A stretch of DNA of 64,000 nucleotides, from assembly GCA_940671915.1 (NCBI GenBank), contig CALNVZ010003435.1, positions 17,830,415 to 17,894,414 of the forward strand, read 5' to 3'. A model generated the notes under the pieces. It was not told the origin of the DNA. It saw only the letters and a program-made list of their open reading frames with translations, and searched no databases. The position numbers and the translations under genes were made by a program. The stretch is from Paracentrotus lividus (lineage: Eukaryota; Echinodermata; Echinoidea; Camarodonta; Echinidae). Shown here piece by piece: positions 45,348 through 57,505 of the stretch. Positions within the stretch are counted from its first letter, which is position 1. Each line of letters opens with the position of its first letter.

Positions 45348-47090
45348 AGCTTTAAACTGGGCCTACTTAAACTTCACGATTCCTGGAATATTTGTCCTTT
45401 TAAGCGGTGTAACGGTCATGAGCCTATATGACAATATATGAATATATTACCTCAAATTATATATCTTTATGCCGATAACCACCGCGTTTTATTTACCAGA
45501 CAATCATAATCCAGGATAAATAGCTGCAATATAATTTTATGATATCTACTAAATAACAAGCAAGGGAACATGAAAATGAACTAATGATGCTTAAAAGTAT
45601 TGTTATGAATGACGTTAAGCGACTTATATGGGCTGCCTATATTCTCTTCATTTTTAACTCAGGGCATGAGCACGAGCACAAATTTCTATTCCAAAGATTC
45701 GTGATTCCGAAGACATTAATTTCGTATACCAGTACTAGGAGGTTAATTGTTATATGAAAATGAAATAGGATTCGATATCCATCACGTCCATTCAGACTAC
45801 AAGGTGAAGGAAAAGAGTGTCGGGACCCTTTTAGTTGAACTTCACAACTCTCATCTAAGAGTATAACATTGCCTCAAATTTCTTTCTATTGAATATATTG
45901 GAAGCACATCTACCAGTGGTAAGTTCAACTTTCCTATGCATCATTTCAAAATGCTTTTATTTTTCATTCTTTTAACTCTTCGATTATTGGTGAGCCAGAT
46001 GTCATAACTTATGCGGTGGTCACAATTCAAGCCAGCAATGCATTATTCATGTTATTGTGCAAATTTGGATTTGTGTATTTCATCCGAGATATTTTTAAAA
46101 TATAAATAAAACCTTAAAGGCGTTAGAACAGATCTTTGTTGAACAAGGGCCGCGGAGCCGTTGGCTTGGAACTTCAGCCTCACTTTTTTTCGACGGTCAC
46201 GACATGATTTGCTTCAGGTGGCCCATATTACCTGCTGGCCCATATTACCTGCATGTACCCTATAGTAAAACCATAAGTGTCAGGATAGGCCTACTCGAGA
46301 ATGCAGAGAAAATCTCCAGTCTTCAGGGGTTAGTAAAGTCGAAAGATCCTCTGAGGGTAACGTAATTAATTCGAGCACATCCTTGGTGCACAAGGAAGAT
46401 CTAGTCTGGTGCCAAAGTAGTTACTGCTAAGAGTTTGTTGAGAAACTTAATGGAGCGCTTAATATATTAAGGAACGTTACTGCTTAGTAAAATAACTACT
46501 TATTTTATGCTTATCAAATTAATCACGTTTTCTCCTAAAAATGTAAGTAGGTAGACATTTTTTCTAGACATAAATTCATGTCATTAGAGATGATTTTTAA
46601 TTGAATTTGTTTCTAACTTTAGCTTGGAACATTCAGGTATACATTTACTTATGTAGTGCTCAAAATGTGAAAGACATAGATCTTAACAGTTAAAGTAACG
46701 GGCCCAGCCTGATGTCACAAAATTAAAGTATCAGCCCATGGCCAAACATAATCAGAGCCGCTATGTCCCCAGAAAAATTGGGCCTGCACAATTTTTTCAA
46801 ATTGAGAATCATAGATCCGCGCCTGCCTAGCCTAAGTACATTTCCATAATTTTGTTTGCAGATACGTTGGCCATAACATTGGACTTCAAATATATTGCAT
46901 TCTTATTGTGTGTTCATCAAAACATAATCCTGCGTTTACGGTCTTTAATTTTAGGTAGTGATACTCAGTCATCAGGAATGGCAGACATCAGGAATTGCAA
47001 CAATTATTCTAGCTGTCTCTCAGACTGGATAACAAGAGCTCGCGTATAGAAGTATAATTCATATTATATGAGGATCACCGCAGTCGGCAA
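45348..47090. other. Spacer upstream of Ig gene 2, no supported exon
   Basis: AT-rich sequence. The 65-residue plus frame at 46852-47049 (MFADTLAITLDFKYIAF...) is preceded by TTTGTTTGCAG, which could be an acceptor, but no family is recognised. Nothing else stands out. Confidence 0.35.
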
Positions 47091-47320
47091 AACTTTGTGA
47101 CATCGCGCGATCTCTTTCTGGAGTCAGTACTATCTATGACAAGCATTATGAATCAGTGAAAACATTTCAGCGGCGACTATTCTTCTTCAAAGTGTTTTGT
47201 TTAAAACAATAATTGTTTGATCACTTGTTTTATAAGACTTTCAGGAAACGGATTTTATCTGCAAACCATAGACTCAAAGACGTTGAATGTGATACTCTGT
47301 TTATATGCCTTCTTATTAAA
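47085..47320 (+). promoter_or_regulatory. Conserved upstream block of Ig gene 2
   Basis: Two patches match the region upstream of Ig gene 1 in the same relation to the gene: GACATCGCGCGATCTCTTTC (near 47099) and GACGTTGAATGTGATACTCTG (near 47280). Spacing between patches is similar in both copies (~190-210 bp). The GTAAGT donor of copy 1 is not present here. Could be promoter, 5' leader, or simply the extent of the gene duplication. Confidence 0.45.
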
Positions 47321-47549
47321 ATTCATCTTTTTATTTTAATTGAAATATATCCAGTACTAACATAGATTCATTGAAATAGGAGGTCTAGACAGACTGACAT
47401 AGGCCTTATTAAAGAGTCAAGTCTGTATGTTATATTCACAATTTCTTGGTCGTAATGATCATTGTATTGAGCATAGGCCTATACGAATAACAATTAATCT
47501 TGAAAGACTTTTTGATTGCATTTTTCAATAACAAGTCTATCTTTTTAAA

Positions 47550-48515
47550 ATGCTTAAATACGAAGAAATTCCAGTTAAGCGGGGAGTGAGTATTTTTGTT
47601 ATATTCATGCTATTACTTGCATTCAAAGGATGTGAGTCTAAGATACTGAAAGTCATGGAGGGGGGAATGTTACCAATGGTCTTTCCATATGCATGTAATA
47701 GTACCAAAGTAATATTACGGTATGGAAACAGAATTCCATTATTCGATTCAGCAAATACGGAATTAATATCACTGCCTTGGAATCAACAATTCACAAATTA
47801 CAATGATACAAAAAATGACAATTGCTCTCTCCATCTTATCATTGATCCTGTTACAAGAGATGATGCTGGTACGTACATCCTTACTGCTTATATGAATGGT
47901 GTGTTTTGGACGGATAATAGGATTGGGTTGTATGTTGATTTTCCACCTGGCAAGGTGTCCTGTCAAATCAGTAGTGATAATACTGGTAATGAATGGACAT
48001 CTCTACGATGTACAGCTTCTGTAGGGAATCTACCGGGACAGATCGAGTGTTATCAAAATGGCATAAGACTGCCACCAGTGAATTCACCAAACGAAAATGG
48101 TGGAACGTTAAGCCAAAAGATATGGGTGAGATTAAAAAGTGATATTATATATTGCTGTTCGTCTATCCATAGACAAGATAAAGAAATATGTAACTGTCAA
48201 GATTGTGGATTTGACGTTATTAAAGAAAGGGAATCAACTAATTTCACAGATCCGTGTCCTTCTACTGAGCCCATGACTAAGATCACGAGGCCTATTTTCA
48301 ATACATCGAGTAAAATACCAGCGAAAATACTAAAAAGTACAAGTATTTACCCATCGGCGAATAGGGACAATTTAACGCCCCGGGTTTATGTGGTTATTAT
48401 CATATGCTTTTCCTTCATGATGATCATAGCAGTATTTATTTTAATTCAAAATTATAAAATGGCCAAATATAAAAATGCCGACTGTGAAAGCGAAATGTCA
48501 GCATACACAAGATAA
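47550..48515 (+). CDS. Two-Ig-domain type I membrane receptor, copy 2
   Basis: Single-exon frame of 321 residues. The signal peptide (~11-27) ends near KGCES. Domain 1 (~31-130): Cys49, FDSANTELISLP, NYNDTKNDNC (Cys92), DDAGTYILTAYMNG. Domain 2 (~133-210): Cys138, SLRCTASVGNLPGQIECYQNG (Cys154, Cys167), DIIYCCSS (Cys202/203). A Cys-rich hinge (214, 216, 219, 236) and Ser/Thr stalk follow, then a transmembrane helix 279-299 (VVIIICFSFMMIIAVFIL) and a 22-residue tail with three Tyr but no ITIM or ITAM. NxS/T sites are at 50, 85, 91, 231 and 251. Known of the fold: extracellular recognition or adhesion. Inferred: the anchor differs from copy 1 while the binding core is shared. Not matched to a named family. 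Confidence 0.85.
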   Translation: MLKYEEIPVKRGVSIFVIFMLLLAFKGCESKILKVMEGGMLPMVFPYACNSTKVILRYGNRIPLFDSANTELISLPWNQQFTNYNDTKNDNCSLHLIIDPVTRDDAGTYILTAYMNGVFWTDNRIGLYVDFPPGKVSCQISSDNTGNEWTSLRCTASVGNLPGQIECYQNGIRLPPVNSPNENGGTLSQKIWVRLKSDIIYCCSSIHRQDKEICNCQDCGFDVIKERESTNFTDPCPSTEPMTKITRPIFNTSSKIPAKILKSTSIYPSANRDNLTPRVYVVIIICFSFMMIIAVFILIQNYKMAKYKNADCESEMSAYTR

Positions 48516-50655
48516 GTGGAGCCTGCAAGACAGATGGAAAATATCATCATGCACTACCCACTTCTACAGAAATTGATCCATTTCTAAATGACGACACAAA
48601 GTGTTGATGATTACGTGATTACTATTCATGCGCGTATTCTGGGAGGGGGGGGGGAGGGGCGGCTTTACGGCCGGGCCTCCCGGGTAGGCGCCCGAAAGGG
48701 GCGCCATATTGAGCAAATGAAAAAATGGGGAAAAAAATAATAATAATAATAATTAAAAAAAAAAATAAATAAATAAATAAAAACGGATAAATGGCATGAT
48801 TGGAGCTGATTGACCTCTCAAAACGTACCCCTATGGTTGATATATGACTTTGGTTGGCTGCAACCCCCCCCCCGAAAAAAAAATTTCAACACCTACCCCT
48901 TCCCCCCCCCCCCTGCGCCTGCTATTGTATTCATACTACAAGGAATTGTAATATATTACCTAACAAAATATATCAAATACTGAGTTGTTCTTATTTTGGA
49001 AAACATTTTAAGCTATTTTTTCTTCTTTACAATCATGTTGATTTATACGGTAGATTATGGTTAACATTATTTTGAAGAATTGGTTTAACCTTAATTATTT
49101 TTATTCTGACTCGTTTGAAAATGTTGCTATTTATTCTCTATATCATTTACTTTGTTTGAATTATTCTTGAATCTTAGTTAGACTTACATATACATATCTT
49201 GTACAGTTATATAGTTTGTTAAGCATATTTGATTCGTCTGCAAGAAATCTAAATTGACGGAGTTTTTGTTTTAAAAAAAATCACCTCAAAATAAAGTTTA
49301 AAAAAATTTTAAACCATGGTGAACTTATTGATTGAATATTTTGCCCTTGTCACAATACTGTTGCATAAAACTTGCTAGAAAGTAAATATGCTAACAATTA
49401 TAACTTTCATGAAATACCCTTTGTTATTAGTTGTTTAGACACATTACCATTGATGGCAAAGTCACTATAATAATAACTATAACATAAGTATAAAATTTAA
49501 TGACACATAAGTAATACAATTGTTATACCAGGCATGAAAGTTGGGTTTACTTTTATTTCGGGCGCACTGTATTTTGTTCATAACCAGAGAGCTTTTTGTT
49601 TATTCTGAGAAGAGATTTGTCCCTCTTTATTCCTGAGAAAAGAATACAATTTTTGGAGATATATGAAACATTTCTCATGATTGTACTCACTGATAATTCC
49701 CAACTCCAAAAATTCCATTCCTTGTTCTTTGCCCCCCCCCCCCTTTGGTTCAGAAATGACTGGGTCTATTCATCTATTGCTCTCGTGAGTTTGGGGGGAA
49801 AAAAGAAAAAAAAAAAAGAAAAAAAAAAGAAGACAAGTCTTCCCTTTCAGAATATACCAGAAATGGTCTGAAATAGTCTTGGTATAACATATAAAAGACT
49901 TGTGAAATAAATATACATCCCTTTTTAGCTATGTTCCATTACTTTTGACAGGCAAGGGTAGGAATATTCATTGGAAATACCAACTTGAGATTCAACCCCC
50001 CCCCCCCATACAGAGACTTCGGAACTTAGACATTTAATGCCTGCATATAATATCAATTTTGTCAACAATATCTTTTGATGTGACTGGACAAGCTGTTAAA
50101 AAAATTGTTTTCCAAAGTCAATATTTTAAATGAATTATTCAGTTGCTTTGAATGTTTGTTGGTTTCACTTTTTAAATTGTCAACATCAAACAGACGTACA
50201 TCTGGGTGAAATGAAGTAAAGAAAAAATGACCTGCCCGAGGAAATAAGTGCCGGTGATCAAACTTACAATAATCAACAAACAATTGAAAATAACTGATGT
50301 TATGTCACTTTATATTCAATATGTTACCAACTAATGTTTATAAGTGATATATACAATCATGTATCATCTTTTTGTCTTTTTTTTCTTTGTAGTGTTGACA
50401 AAATATCATTTTCGTTTACTGATGATGTCAAAGAAATTCAATTCAATCCAATTCAATTATACAACGCCTACTTAGCATATTGTATGCAAGCACATAGGAG
50501 TCTGAACGTGCAACATTATGATCAATTGCACACGTATCGTTTATAATATACCGTTGCACGATTAGGTGAGGTCATAATTGGATTCAATTCATTACGCGAG
50601 ATGAATGCGCACAATTAAGATTTACTTGATTTGGTAACTTCAGACCATAATATAT
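48516..50655. other. Downstream flank and spacer, no gene seen
   Basis: A GC-rich hairpin-like patch (GGCGCCCGAAAGGGGCGCC near 48687) is followed by (AAT)n/(AAATA)n near 48735-48780, C runs near 48868-48911 and 49731, and poly-A near 49800-49830. The open frames at 48854-49075, 49596-49871 and 50334-50546 lack recognisable domains. Confidence 0.4.
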
Positions 50656-50660
50656 ATCTA

Positions 50661-51725
50661 AACCCCTCACAAAAAGTTTCGCAAGTCGACTTTGGGTCAT
50701 GATAACTTTTCAGGTACGCTTTAGTTATTCCTGATTTTCATACCATTGGAAAGATAATTTATTCCCCTTTTTATTAATATCCTACTTGTAATGATTATGT
50801 CATGCTTCAATGCCCAGAATATCAGAATATGGAGAAAAGTAAAAAGTCAAATGTTGCAAAATGCATTTATCAAAGCGAAGTTCCGCAACTCGACTTTAGG
50901 CTCTGATAACTTTCGAGGTATTTTCTATTTTTTTATTGAATTTTAGACCATTGTCAAGATAATTTATTCCTCTTTTCAATGACACCCTAATTGTAACGAT
51001 AGATTTGTTCCTGCATGGACAGAACACCTGAATGTTAGGACAAGTCAGAAGTTAAATGTTGCAAATTGAATGCCTATTGTGAGTATTATTGTCTGTTGCG
51101 AGCAATAACAACGCATTTCGCAACTTTTCACTTTTTACTTTGCATTATATTCGTGAGTTATGTGCATTCAAATATGATGTTACTATTGCAAAAAGGGTAT
51201 CAATAAAAAGAAGAATAAATTAACTTTTTAATGCTATAAAAATTGACAATGATTAAATCCCCAAATTAAAATGTATCAAGGTTCAGTGTTGTGTTACAGA
51301 AATTTAAATTGAAAATTATATTTCGCTTTGACATGTATTCAATTGGTATTGAGGGGTTCTGTGGACACAGGCATGACATCACCCTGACAAATAAGGTATC
51401 AATCAAGAGAGGAATAAATTAACTTGACAATGGTATAAAATTCAATAAAAATTAGAAAATATCCCCAAAGTTATCAGGACCTAAAGTGAAGTTGCGGAAC
51501 TTCAATGTGATCAATAAAAATGCATTTTACAACATTTGACTTTTTACTTTTCTCCATATTCTTATATTCTGTGCATTGAAGCATGATACAATCATTACAA
51601 ATAGGATATCAATCAAAAGGGGAATAAATTATCTTTCCAATGGTATGAAAACCAGGAATAACTAAAGCGTACCTGAAAAGTTATCATGACCCAAAGTCGA
51701 CTTGCGAAACTTTTTGTGAGGGGTT
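50661..51725. mobile_element. AACCCCTC-family palindromic element, complete copy (1065 bp)
   Basis: AACCCCTCACAAAAAGTTTC at the left, GAAACTTTTTGTGAGGGGTT at the right, TA on both sides. Arms of several hundred bp mirror each other (CGACTTTGGGTCATGATAAC, TTTCAGGTACGCTTTAGTTA). It serves as the empty-site reference for the SINE in the copy at 42408. Confidence 0.92.
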
Positions 51726-51858
51726 TATATTGTTTTCGTTTGTGTTAGGAGCCTATTTCATTAGTCTTAATAGGCCATCATATACGTTCTTAGTTAAACT
51801 GTCAATTTCCATATATTTGTAATTATTACTACATTCTCACCATCTTGATTTTCAATAT

Positions 51859-53073
51859 AATTGAGTATATGAATATAAAAAAGGCCCAAGTCCAATTTTT
51901 GGCGAAATTTAGTTAAATATGGGATATTGTTCCCTATACAATGACTCATCTTGTGTATAAATGATGAATCTGAAATCATCTCAGAAATGCCTTAAATAAA
52001 GGGAAAAAAAAATCTGGTATGAATGTAAGAAAAGCCCAAGTCCAGGACTTGGGCTTTTCATATCGCCGTCTCTCATTACAGATTGTGTTATTTGGGTATT
52101 ATAATACCCTGTGTGTGTGTCAGAGGGTGTGTGAGGGGTGTTTGGGTGGGTGTGAGTCAATATATAAAAAAAAATAGCTCCTTAAAAATAGAAGGAAAAA
52201 ATATTCCTATGCTGATGTGCGTGTGTGGATGTGGGGCATGCAGGGACGGATTCAGGACTGATGTTTTCTTACAAAATTCGCTCACAACACAAATAAAGTT
52301 TATTTTAAAAAAAAAGTCTGCCCATTTACAAAAGCATTTTACCCCAAAATCTCTGGCAAGCATGAAATAAAGGTCCTTGCGACGGAAAGTTCTCACTCCA
52401 TTTACACCCCCAACCTGAGGTTAAGTGGGGACTCCCTCTGTATTTCTTGTTTTTCTATTTAAGTAAAAAAAATAAAAGGAATGGACCATACCCACCCCCT
52501 CCCCCCCCCCCCATTCTTGAACTGTTGTTCTTGGTGTCATGGATGGATGGAGGAAGAGGGAACTGTAAAACATGAATAATACGTCATTTTGCAAACTCTT
52601 TTTTGTGTGTGTTTTTTTTTTATTTTTAAGTATTTGCAACACATACACATGTCCTCACATTTAACACCCACACCCGCTTGCTCATCCCAAAATACATCAG
52701 CTACGAAAAAAAACCCTAAAATACACAAATATAAGGGGCACTTTTTGTCTGATATATAAAACAAATCTCTTGTGTATCATTTTTATACATTCAGTACTAC
52801 AGAAGTCTAACATGTATATGAATGTAAGAATGACCCAAGTCCATATGATTCTAAAAACGACCCAAGTCCAACAGACAAAAGGCCCCGCCCAAAAGTAACG
52901 TGAATATTAATGTTCATAAAAAATGTACACTTAAATTTGTTTTATGATGTTCTCTGATGTCTTTTGGCCACATATACTTTAATTGCCCAAATTTAAAAAA
53001 TATTCAGTTTTTTTTTCGATTTTCTCGAAATGACCTCCTATGGACTTGGGCCTTTTTTATATTCATATATTCA
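51859..53073. mobile_element. ~1.2-kb TIR element with repeated GGACTTGGGC motif
   Basis: The left block ATATGAATATAAAAAAGGCC + CAAGTCCA is mirrored at 53039-53073 (TGGACTTGGGCCTTTTTTAT + ATTCATAT). GGACTTGGG or its complement also occurs at 52035-52055 (a perfect dyad CCCAAGTCCAGGACTTGGG), near 52829 and near 52861. Interior (GT)n near 52110-52150. No transposase. Confidence 0.65.
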
Positions 53074-53268
53074 ATTGTAAGTCCTCATAATACACGATTT
53101 TCCAGAATTTCTTATTATTCCAATTTTATTCCAAACTATGTGTACCTGGTATAAATATTGTTTTCACAAAATGTTTTCTTTAATTTATTTATCGTAACTT
53201 CACTATTATTGTATTATTTATATTGTTGTCTTATTGTTGTATTGCTGTTATATTTTAAGTTATATGTA
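53074..53268. other. Spacer
   Basis: AT-rich; TTATTGTTGT repeats near 53220-53245. Confidence 0.3.
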
Positions 53269-54139
53269 GGGGAGACTGGGGTAATTATGGCCCTGGGGTA
53301 ATTATGGCCCCTTTGTCTTTGAGAGGTTATAATTCTTTGCTGCATTACACAATGATAATTTAATTTTTACACATGCCTATCTAAACTCTTCCTACTATCA
53401 TATGAGAAAAATAAGCCATTTACATGAAATTTCGTGCTTAGGGGAGCCTAAAATGTACGGCAATTACAATTCTGTTCGTTGGAAAGTGGCAAGTCTGCTT
53501 TTTTATGTGGGGTGTGATATCATTAATTAAAATCATGTAAGATGAAATTTTGATTGAAACTGAAACAATAGGAAGTAAAAAACACAACAGAAAAATTTCC
53601 ACCTGAATATCTTCAATAGTAGAGCTGTAAAGGGGGATCAAATTGAAAATGTCATTTGGGGTAATTATGGCCCCCAATGCATAAACAGTGTATAAGCGCA
53701 GATAAGCGTAGATGGGGACATTAACTTGTACGATTTTGTACATAAATATATGTATTGCTTTGATTACAAAATTTCAACATTTTGGCTGAACCAATTATTG
53801 ACTAAATCATTGTTGGTGGTTGATAAGTGTATTAGGAATACCCAACAACATTTATTATACATTACCATCATTAATTAGCATAGTATATTTGAATTCATAC
53901 AGTCATTACAATAGGGGCCATAAATACCCCAACCCGTGGGGTAATTATAGCCCCCCAAAGTTGTTAACATAATGGTAATTAATATGCAAATGAGAAGTAG
54001 GAGGTTTATACTTTCTTTTGTATATTATAGGTATATAGATTGACTGTATTTTTACATAATTAGAATACCATTGGACTTTTCATTTAATGGTAGTAATAGG
54101 AAATGTGAAAAAGGGGGCCATAATTACCCCAGTCTCCCC
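53269..54139. mobile_element. 871-bp TIR element (GGGGAGACTGGGG ends), TA-flanked
   Basis: GGGGAGACTGGGGTAATTAT and its complement ATAATTACCCCAGTCTCCCC form the ends, with TA outside each. The motif GGGGTAATTATGGCCC recurs inside (two in tandem at the left end, one near 53658, one near 53939, one at the right end). No transposase motif in the 101-residue minus frame inside. Confidence 0.9.
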
Positions 54140-54164
54140 TATTTTTTTTCTGAGTAATGTTTGT

Positions 54165-54290
54165 ATTTCATTTTGAACCTTTTTGAAATTTTTTTATTTT
54201 TATCACGGCCCCAATGGAAACCAGTCTTGTAACTGTTTGGGCTTTTTAACCGTGTATAAATAAAGATATCAATCAATCAATCAATCAATA
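54165..54290 (+). mobile_element. 3' tail of a non-LTR retrotransposon
   Basis: GTTTGGGCTTTTTAACCGTG followed by TATAAATAAAGATATCAATC and (AATC)n resembles CR1/L2-type LINE 3' ends with a microsatellite tail. Only the tail is visible; the 5' limit is uncertain. Confidence 0.55.
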
Positions 54291-55780
54291 TCAATTACTA
54301 GTATGCTTTGTTTTTTTATATGACGTCATAATGGGTTTGTATGAGCTGTAAACGCGTACCGATTAAAGAATCATCGCTAGCTAGCTGCTCATCGCGTGAG
54401 GGCCATTTTGCTTGCCTTGCAGCAATAATAATAACCGGAGAAAAAAAAACCTTCCCAGCATACATATTTTTTGCCAACTTCCGAGGCGTCGTAAGACAGA
54501 AATAACAAATATTCCTATTTGTGCAATGGTACGTGATTTAGCATTCGGAGAAAGAGAAAAGCTCTATTATATTGCCTATTTGCTATTTCTATACTGATAT
54601 ACTAGACCACGTATACCATAATGTACTTGACGTTACACACAATCAGTCTGGTTATTTTCTATGAATAGCATAGAACACTTATGACAACATGTGCTCTTAA
54701 AAATAAGGAAACAATATTTTACACTAACCAAAGTTATTTGTTTTACAAGAGCAAAGCTAAGAGGCCTATTTGTAATCCCCAAAAGAAAAAAGAAATCTTG
54801 GAAGACACTCTGGCCAAGAGCACATGAAAGTTAAAATAACATGGTAAGTCCTACCACATAATCTCCAGTACATGACAATACTAACAGGACATCAGCACAT
54901 TAATTTATATTAATAGATGAATTTTTTTATTATATCAATTGAATATTCACATTACATACAATTACATAAATATTGTATAATTGGTTAGTTTCCTGGTGGT
55001 TTTATTTTCGCAAATTTCACGAGTCCATCTTCGCAAAAAATTTCCACTTTAACATAAGGTAATTTTTAGTAATGAAAACATCACAAAAAAGGTGAATTAT
55101 CCACTCTCAAATTCCCCCAACTAGTTCAAAATCGAAAAATATCTGTACGCGAAAATATTTGTGTATACAGTAATTTTAAGTTTTCCCCATACCACTTTTG
55201 AACTGAATGGTATGGTTCTAAATTTTCAAAAGCCATACTCATTGAAACTGTTAACAAGATAAACCCTTGACGACCACACAGTCAAGTTAAGTCATGGTGG
55301 GAGGGACATAGTCCTAGGTAGATATCATGATTTACTTCAATAAATCAAAGTATCTACAAATGTACCTATTTATTATTGCATACCTAAAGGTTAATTGTAT
55401 TTTGCAAGTCTGCCTATCAATGTGTGCACCACAAAACTTCTCCATATGATGTGTGCACGAACTGCTTAAACATTGAATTTCTACTTAATAATAATTACCC
55501 GTATCTTAAACATTTATCAAAGAATCGAACCAGTTGAAAAACAAAACAAAACAAGGATATTGAATCAACCTTGTGCAGCGGTAAAAGGCACACTGTTTTA
55601 AAAGCTTTACTGTAATTGTTTTCAAAATTTTAATATGAAATCGTAGATATCTTAAAGGTAAAGCAAGCTATTTGCTTGTAAATTTAATGCAATTCCAGAC
55701 TGACCTATACGATTATAATCATGTTGGCAAATTGAGCTAAATCAAATAAATTACAATGTCAATCACATTGAATGTTACTG
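54291..55780. other. 3' flank of FG-GAP gene copy B, no coding exon seen
   Basis: AT-rich sequence. From ~55830 it matches duplicate A (CTTATATAAATAA, TACAAAATACTGCAC), so at least the last ~160 bp before the stop codon is shared 3' untranslated sequence. Confidence 0.45.
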
Positions 55781-55992
55781 GATCCTTTTAAGTTAGTTAT
55801 AACCATGGGAGGGGTTAAAGACACACTAACAATTTCAACTGAAATACCATCAGTACTTTATACAGATATACTAAATATTCTTATATAAATAATTACAAAA
55901 TACTGCACAAATTAATTGCAAAACAAACAAGTACCTTTCACATCAAACTAAGTAGAAGAACATATTTATAAAATAACATAGCTCCAGATATG

Positions 55993-56149
55993 TCAGCTAT
56001 TGTGTTCTTCGCTCTTAACAGCCCCCTCTATAGTTTCTTCCTTTGGAGTGCAAGAAGCTACCAGTGTTGTTACTATGACAACCACAGCAAGACCAATGAA
56101 AGCTGTAACCCAGTAACCAGAGTAGCGCTGGATAGAGAAACCAAGGTAA
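55993..56149 (-). CDS. C-terminal exon of FG-GAP/integrin-repeat membrane protein, copy B
   Basis: 157 nt, acceptor CCCATTACAG on the minus strand, stop TGA at 55993-55995. Encodes 51 residues: YLGFSIQRYSGYW, a helix VTAFIGLAVVVIVTTLV, then a tail ending SEEHNS. One residue differs from copy A. Splice phase (1 base completing Ser) matches the upstream exon at 58939-59102. Confidence 0.82.
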
Positions 56150-56864
56150 CTGTAATGGGAACAAAGAAAGTATAGATATGGATTGGAAAGAGCAAGTTAC
56201 AAAATTGAGTTTCAGAGCTTGACGGCAGAAGTGAGAAATGTAGCACAATTTCAATATAACAAATGGTCTATTTCACTTTTCTATTATCAAACCTGGGTTC
56301 AATGTTATATAGGACATTTGATTAAAAAAAATAATCTAACTTTAAAGTGGCTGAACTATCTGTTTGTAAGTCATACAATTGATCTAATAAGTCTTTATAA
56401 AAACAATAATAATAATAATTTGCTTTTATGTAGCGTGAAATACAATGAAGTCTTTACAGTCCGAGGGCAGCGTGAGCTATAATAAGCCAATAGTGCGAAA
56501 TTTATACAACTCTCTCAGTCCTCTATCTGCACTCTGCGGAGCTGTGCGGACCTGTGCGGGCTAAAACTGAGATTTTGCAACTCTTGTAGATTTTGATTTT
56601 GTGAACAGAATTTCCTGATTCTTACATATTTAGAAAGAAGAAATTCTAAACCTACCTATCATGCACATTTTACGGTATTTTATCATATCTGAATATTGTA
56701 AAAGTATTGGTGAAAGATATGGAACAAAAACATATATTCAGTTCGGCATATTAAAGTGACAAGAAAAGTAGTTATTTTTGCATGATTCCAAAAGAAATTT
56801 ACATATTTGGAAAGAATGAAATCTTAGCTTCAAAACGTAGTAACTTTTAATATCCTTTACTTTT

Positions 56865-57120
56865 TATACCAGTCAGGAGCTAGCAAAATATAAAGCAAGT
56901 CCAAAATACAGAAAATGTGGCTTTCTGATTGGCTGCTTGAATCAAGGATTGATGCGAGCGGGGATTTTGAAACACGTGGGAGCCGTTACCTGACCGCGCA
57001 GAGACCTTTGGTGCGTGGTGAGATTCGCATCAGCCAATCAAATCAGACCCGCCAATCAGATCGCAGTTATTGAAGCAATTTTGTATTTGCTGCACATTTA
57101 GCTAGCTCCTGACTGGTATA
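56865..57120. mobile_element. 256-bp MITE, TATACCAGTCAGGAGCTAGC ends
   Basis: The right end GCTAGCTCCTGACTGGTATA is the exact reverse complement of the left 20 bp. The interior has GATTGGCTG and inverted CAGCCAATCA / CGCCAATCAG sequences. The outer TA or TATA may be the target site. Confidence 0.9.
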
Positions 57121-57505
57121 AATCTTGAAATACCATGTTTGGTGCATTTTTGGAAAGCTGAAGAGTTGCTGAAGATTATGAACCTATTTTCTCGTCGAAT
57201 CATTGAAAATAAAGCGTATTTGTGGCTAGTTATTCAAAAAATTCCCAAACGGATTTTAACGCAAAATATATCCAACAATTTCTACTATTTTGAAAGACAT
57301 ATTTTCTTTCTTATTAAGGAATATATATTTTGATAGTATGATATATTAATCCCGAAAATTTCATGTCAAATAGTCATTTCTATGCAGAATTATAACCGCA
57401 CAAAGACAGGGGTACAAGCTGCTAATTGCGTATTCAAACACACAAACTCATGAATAGGACTTGCATAAATACGAGCGATTTCAAAAGCGCTTGCAGGTGG
57501 ACTGT

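Noticed and set aside
54267..54290. (AATC)n run as an independent microsatellite
   Set aside because: Its position after an ACCGTGTATAAATAAAGATA-type sequence makes it the tail of a non-LTR retrotransposon.
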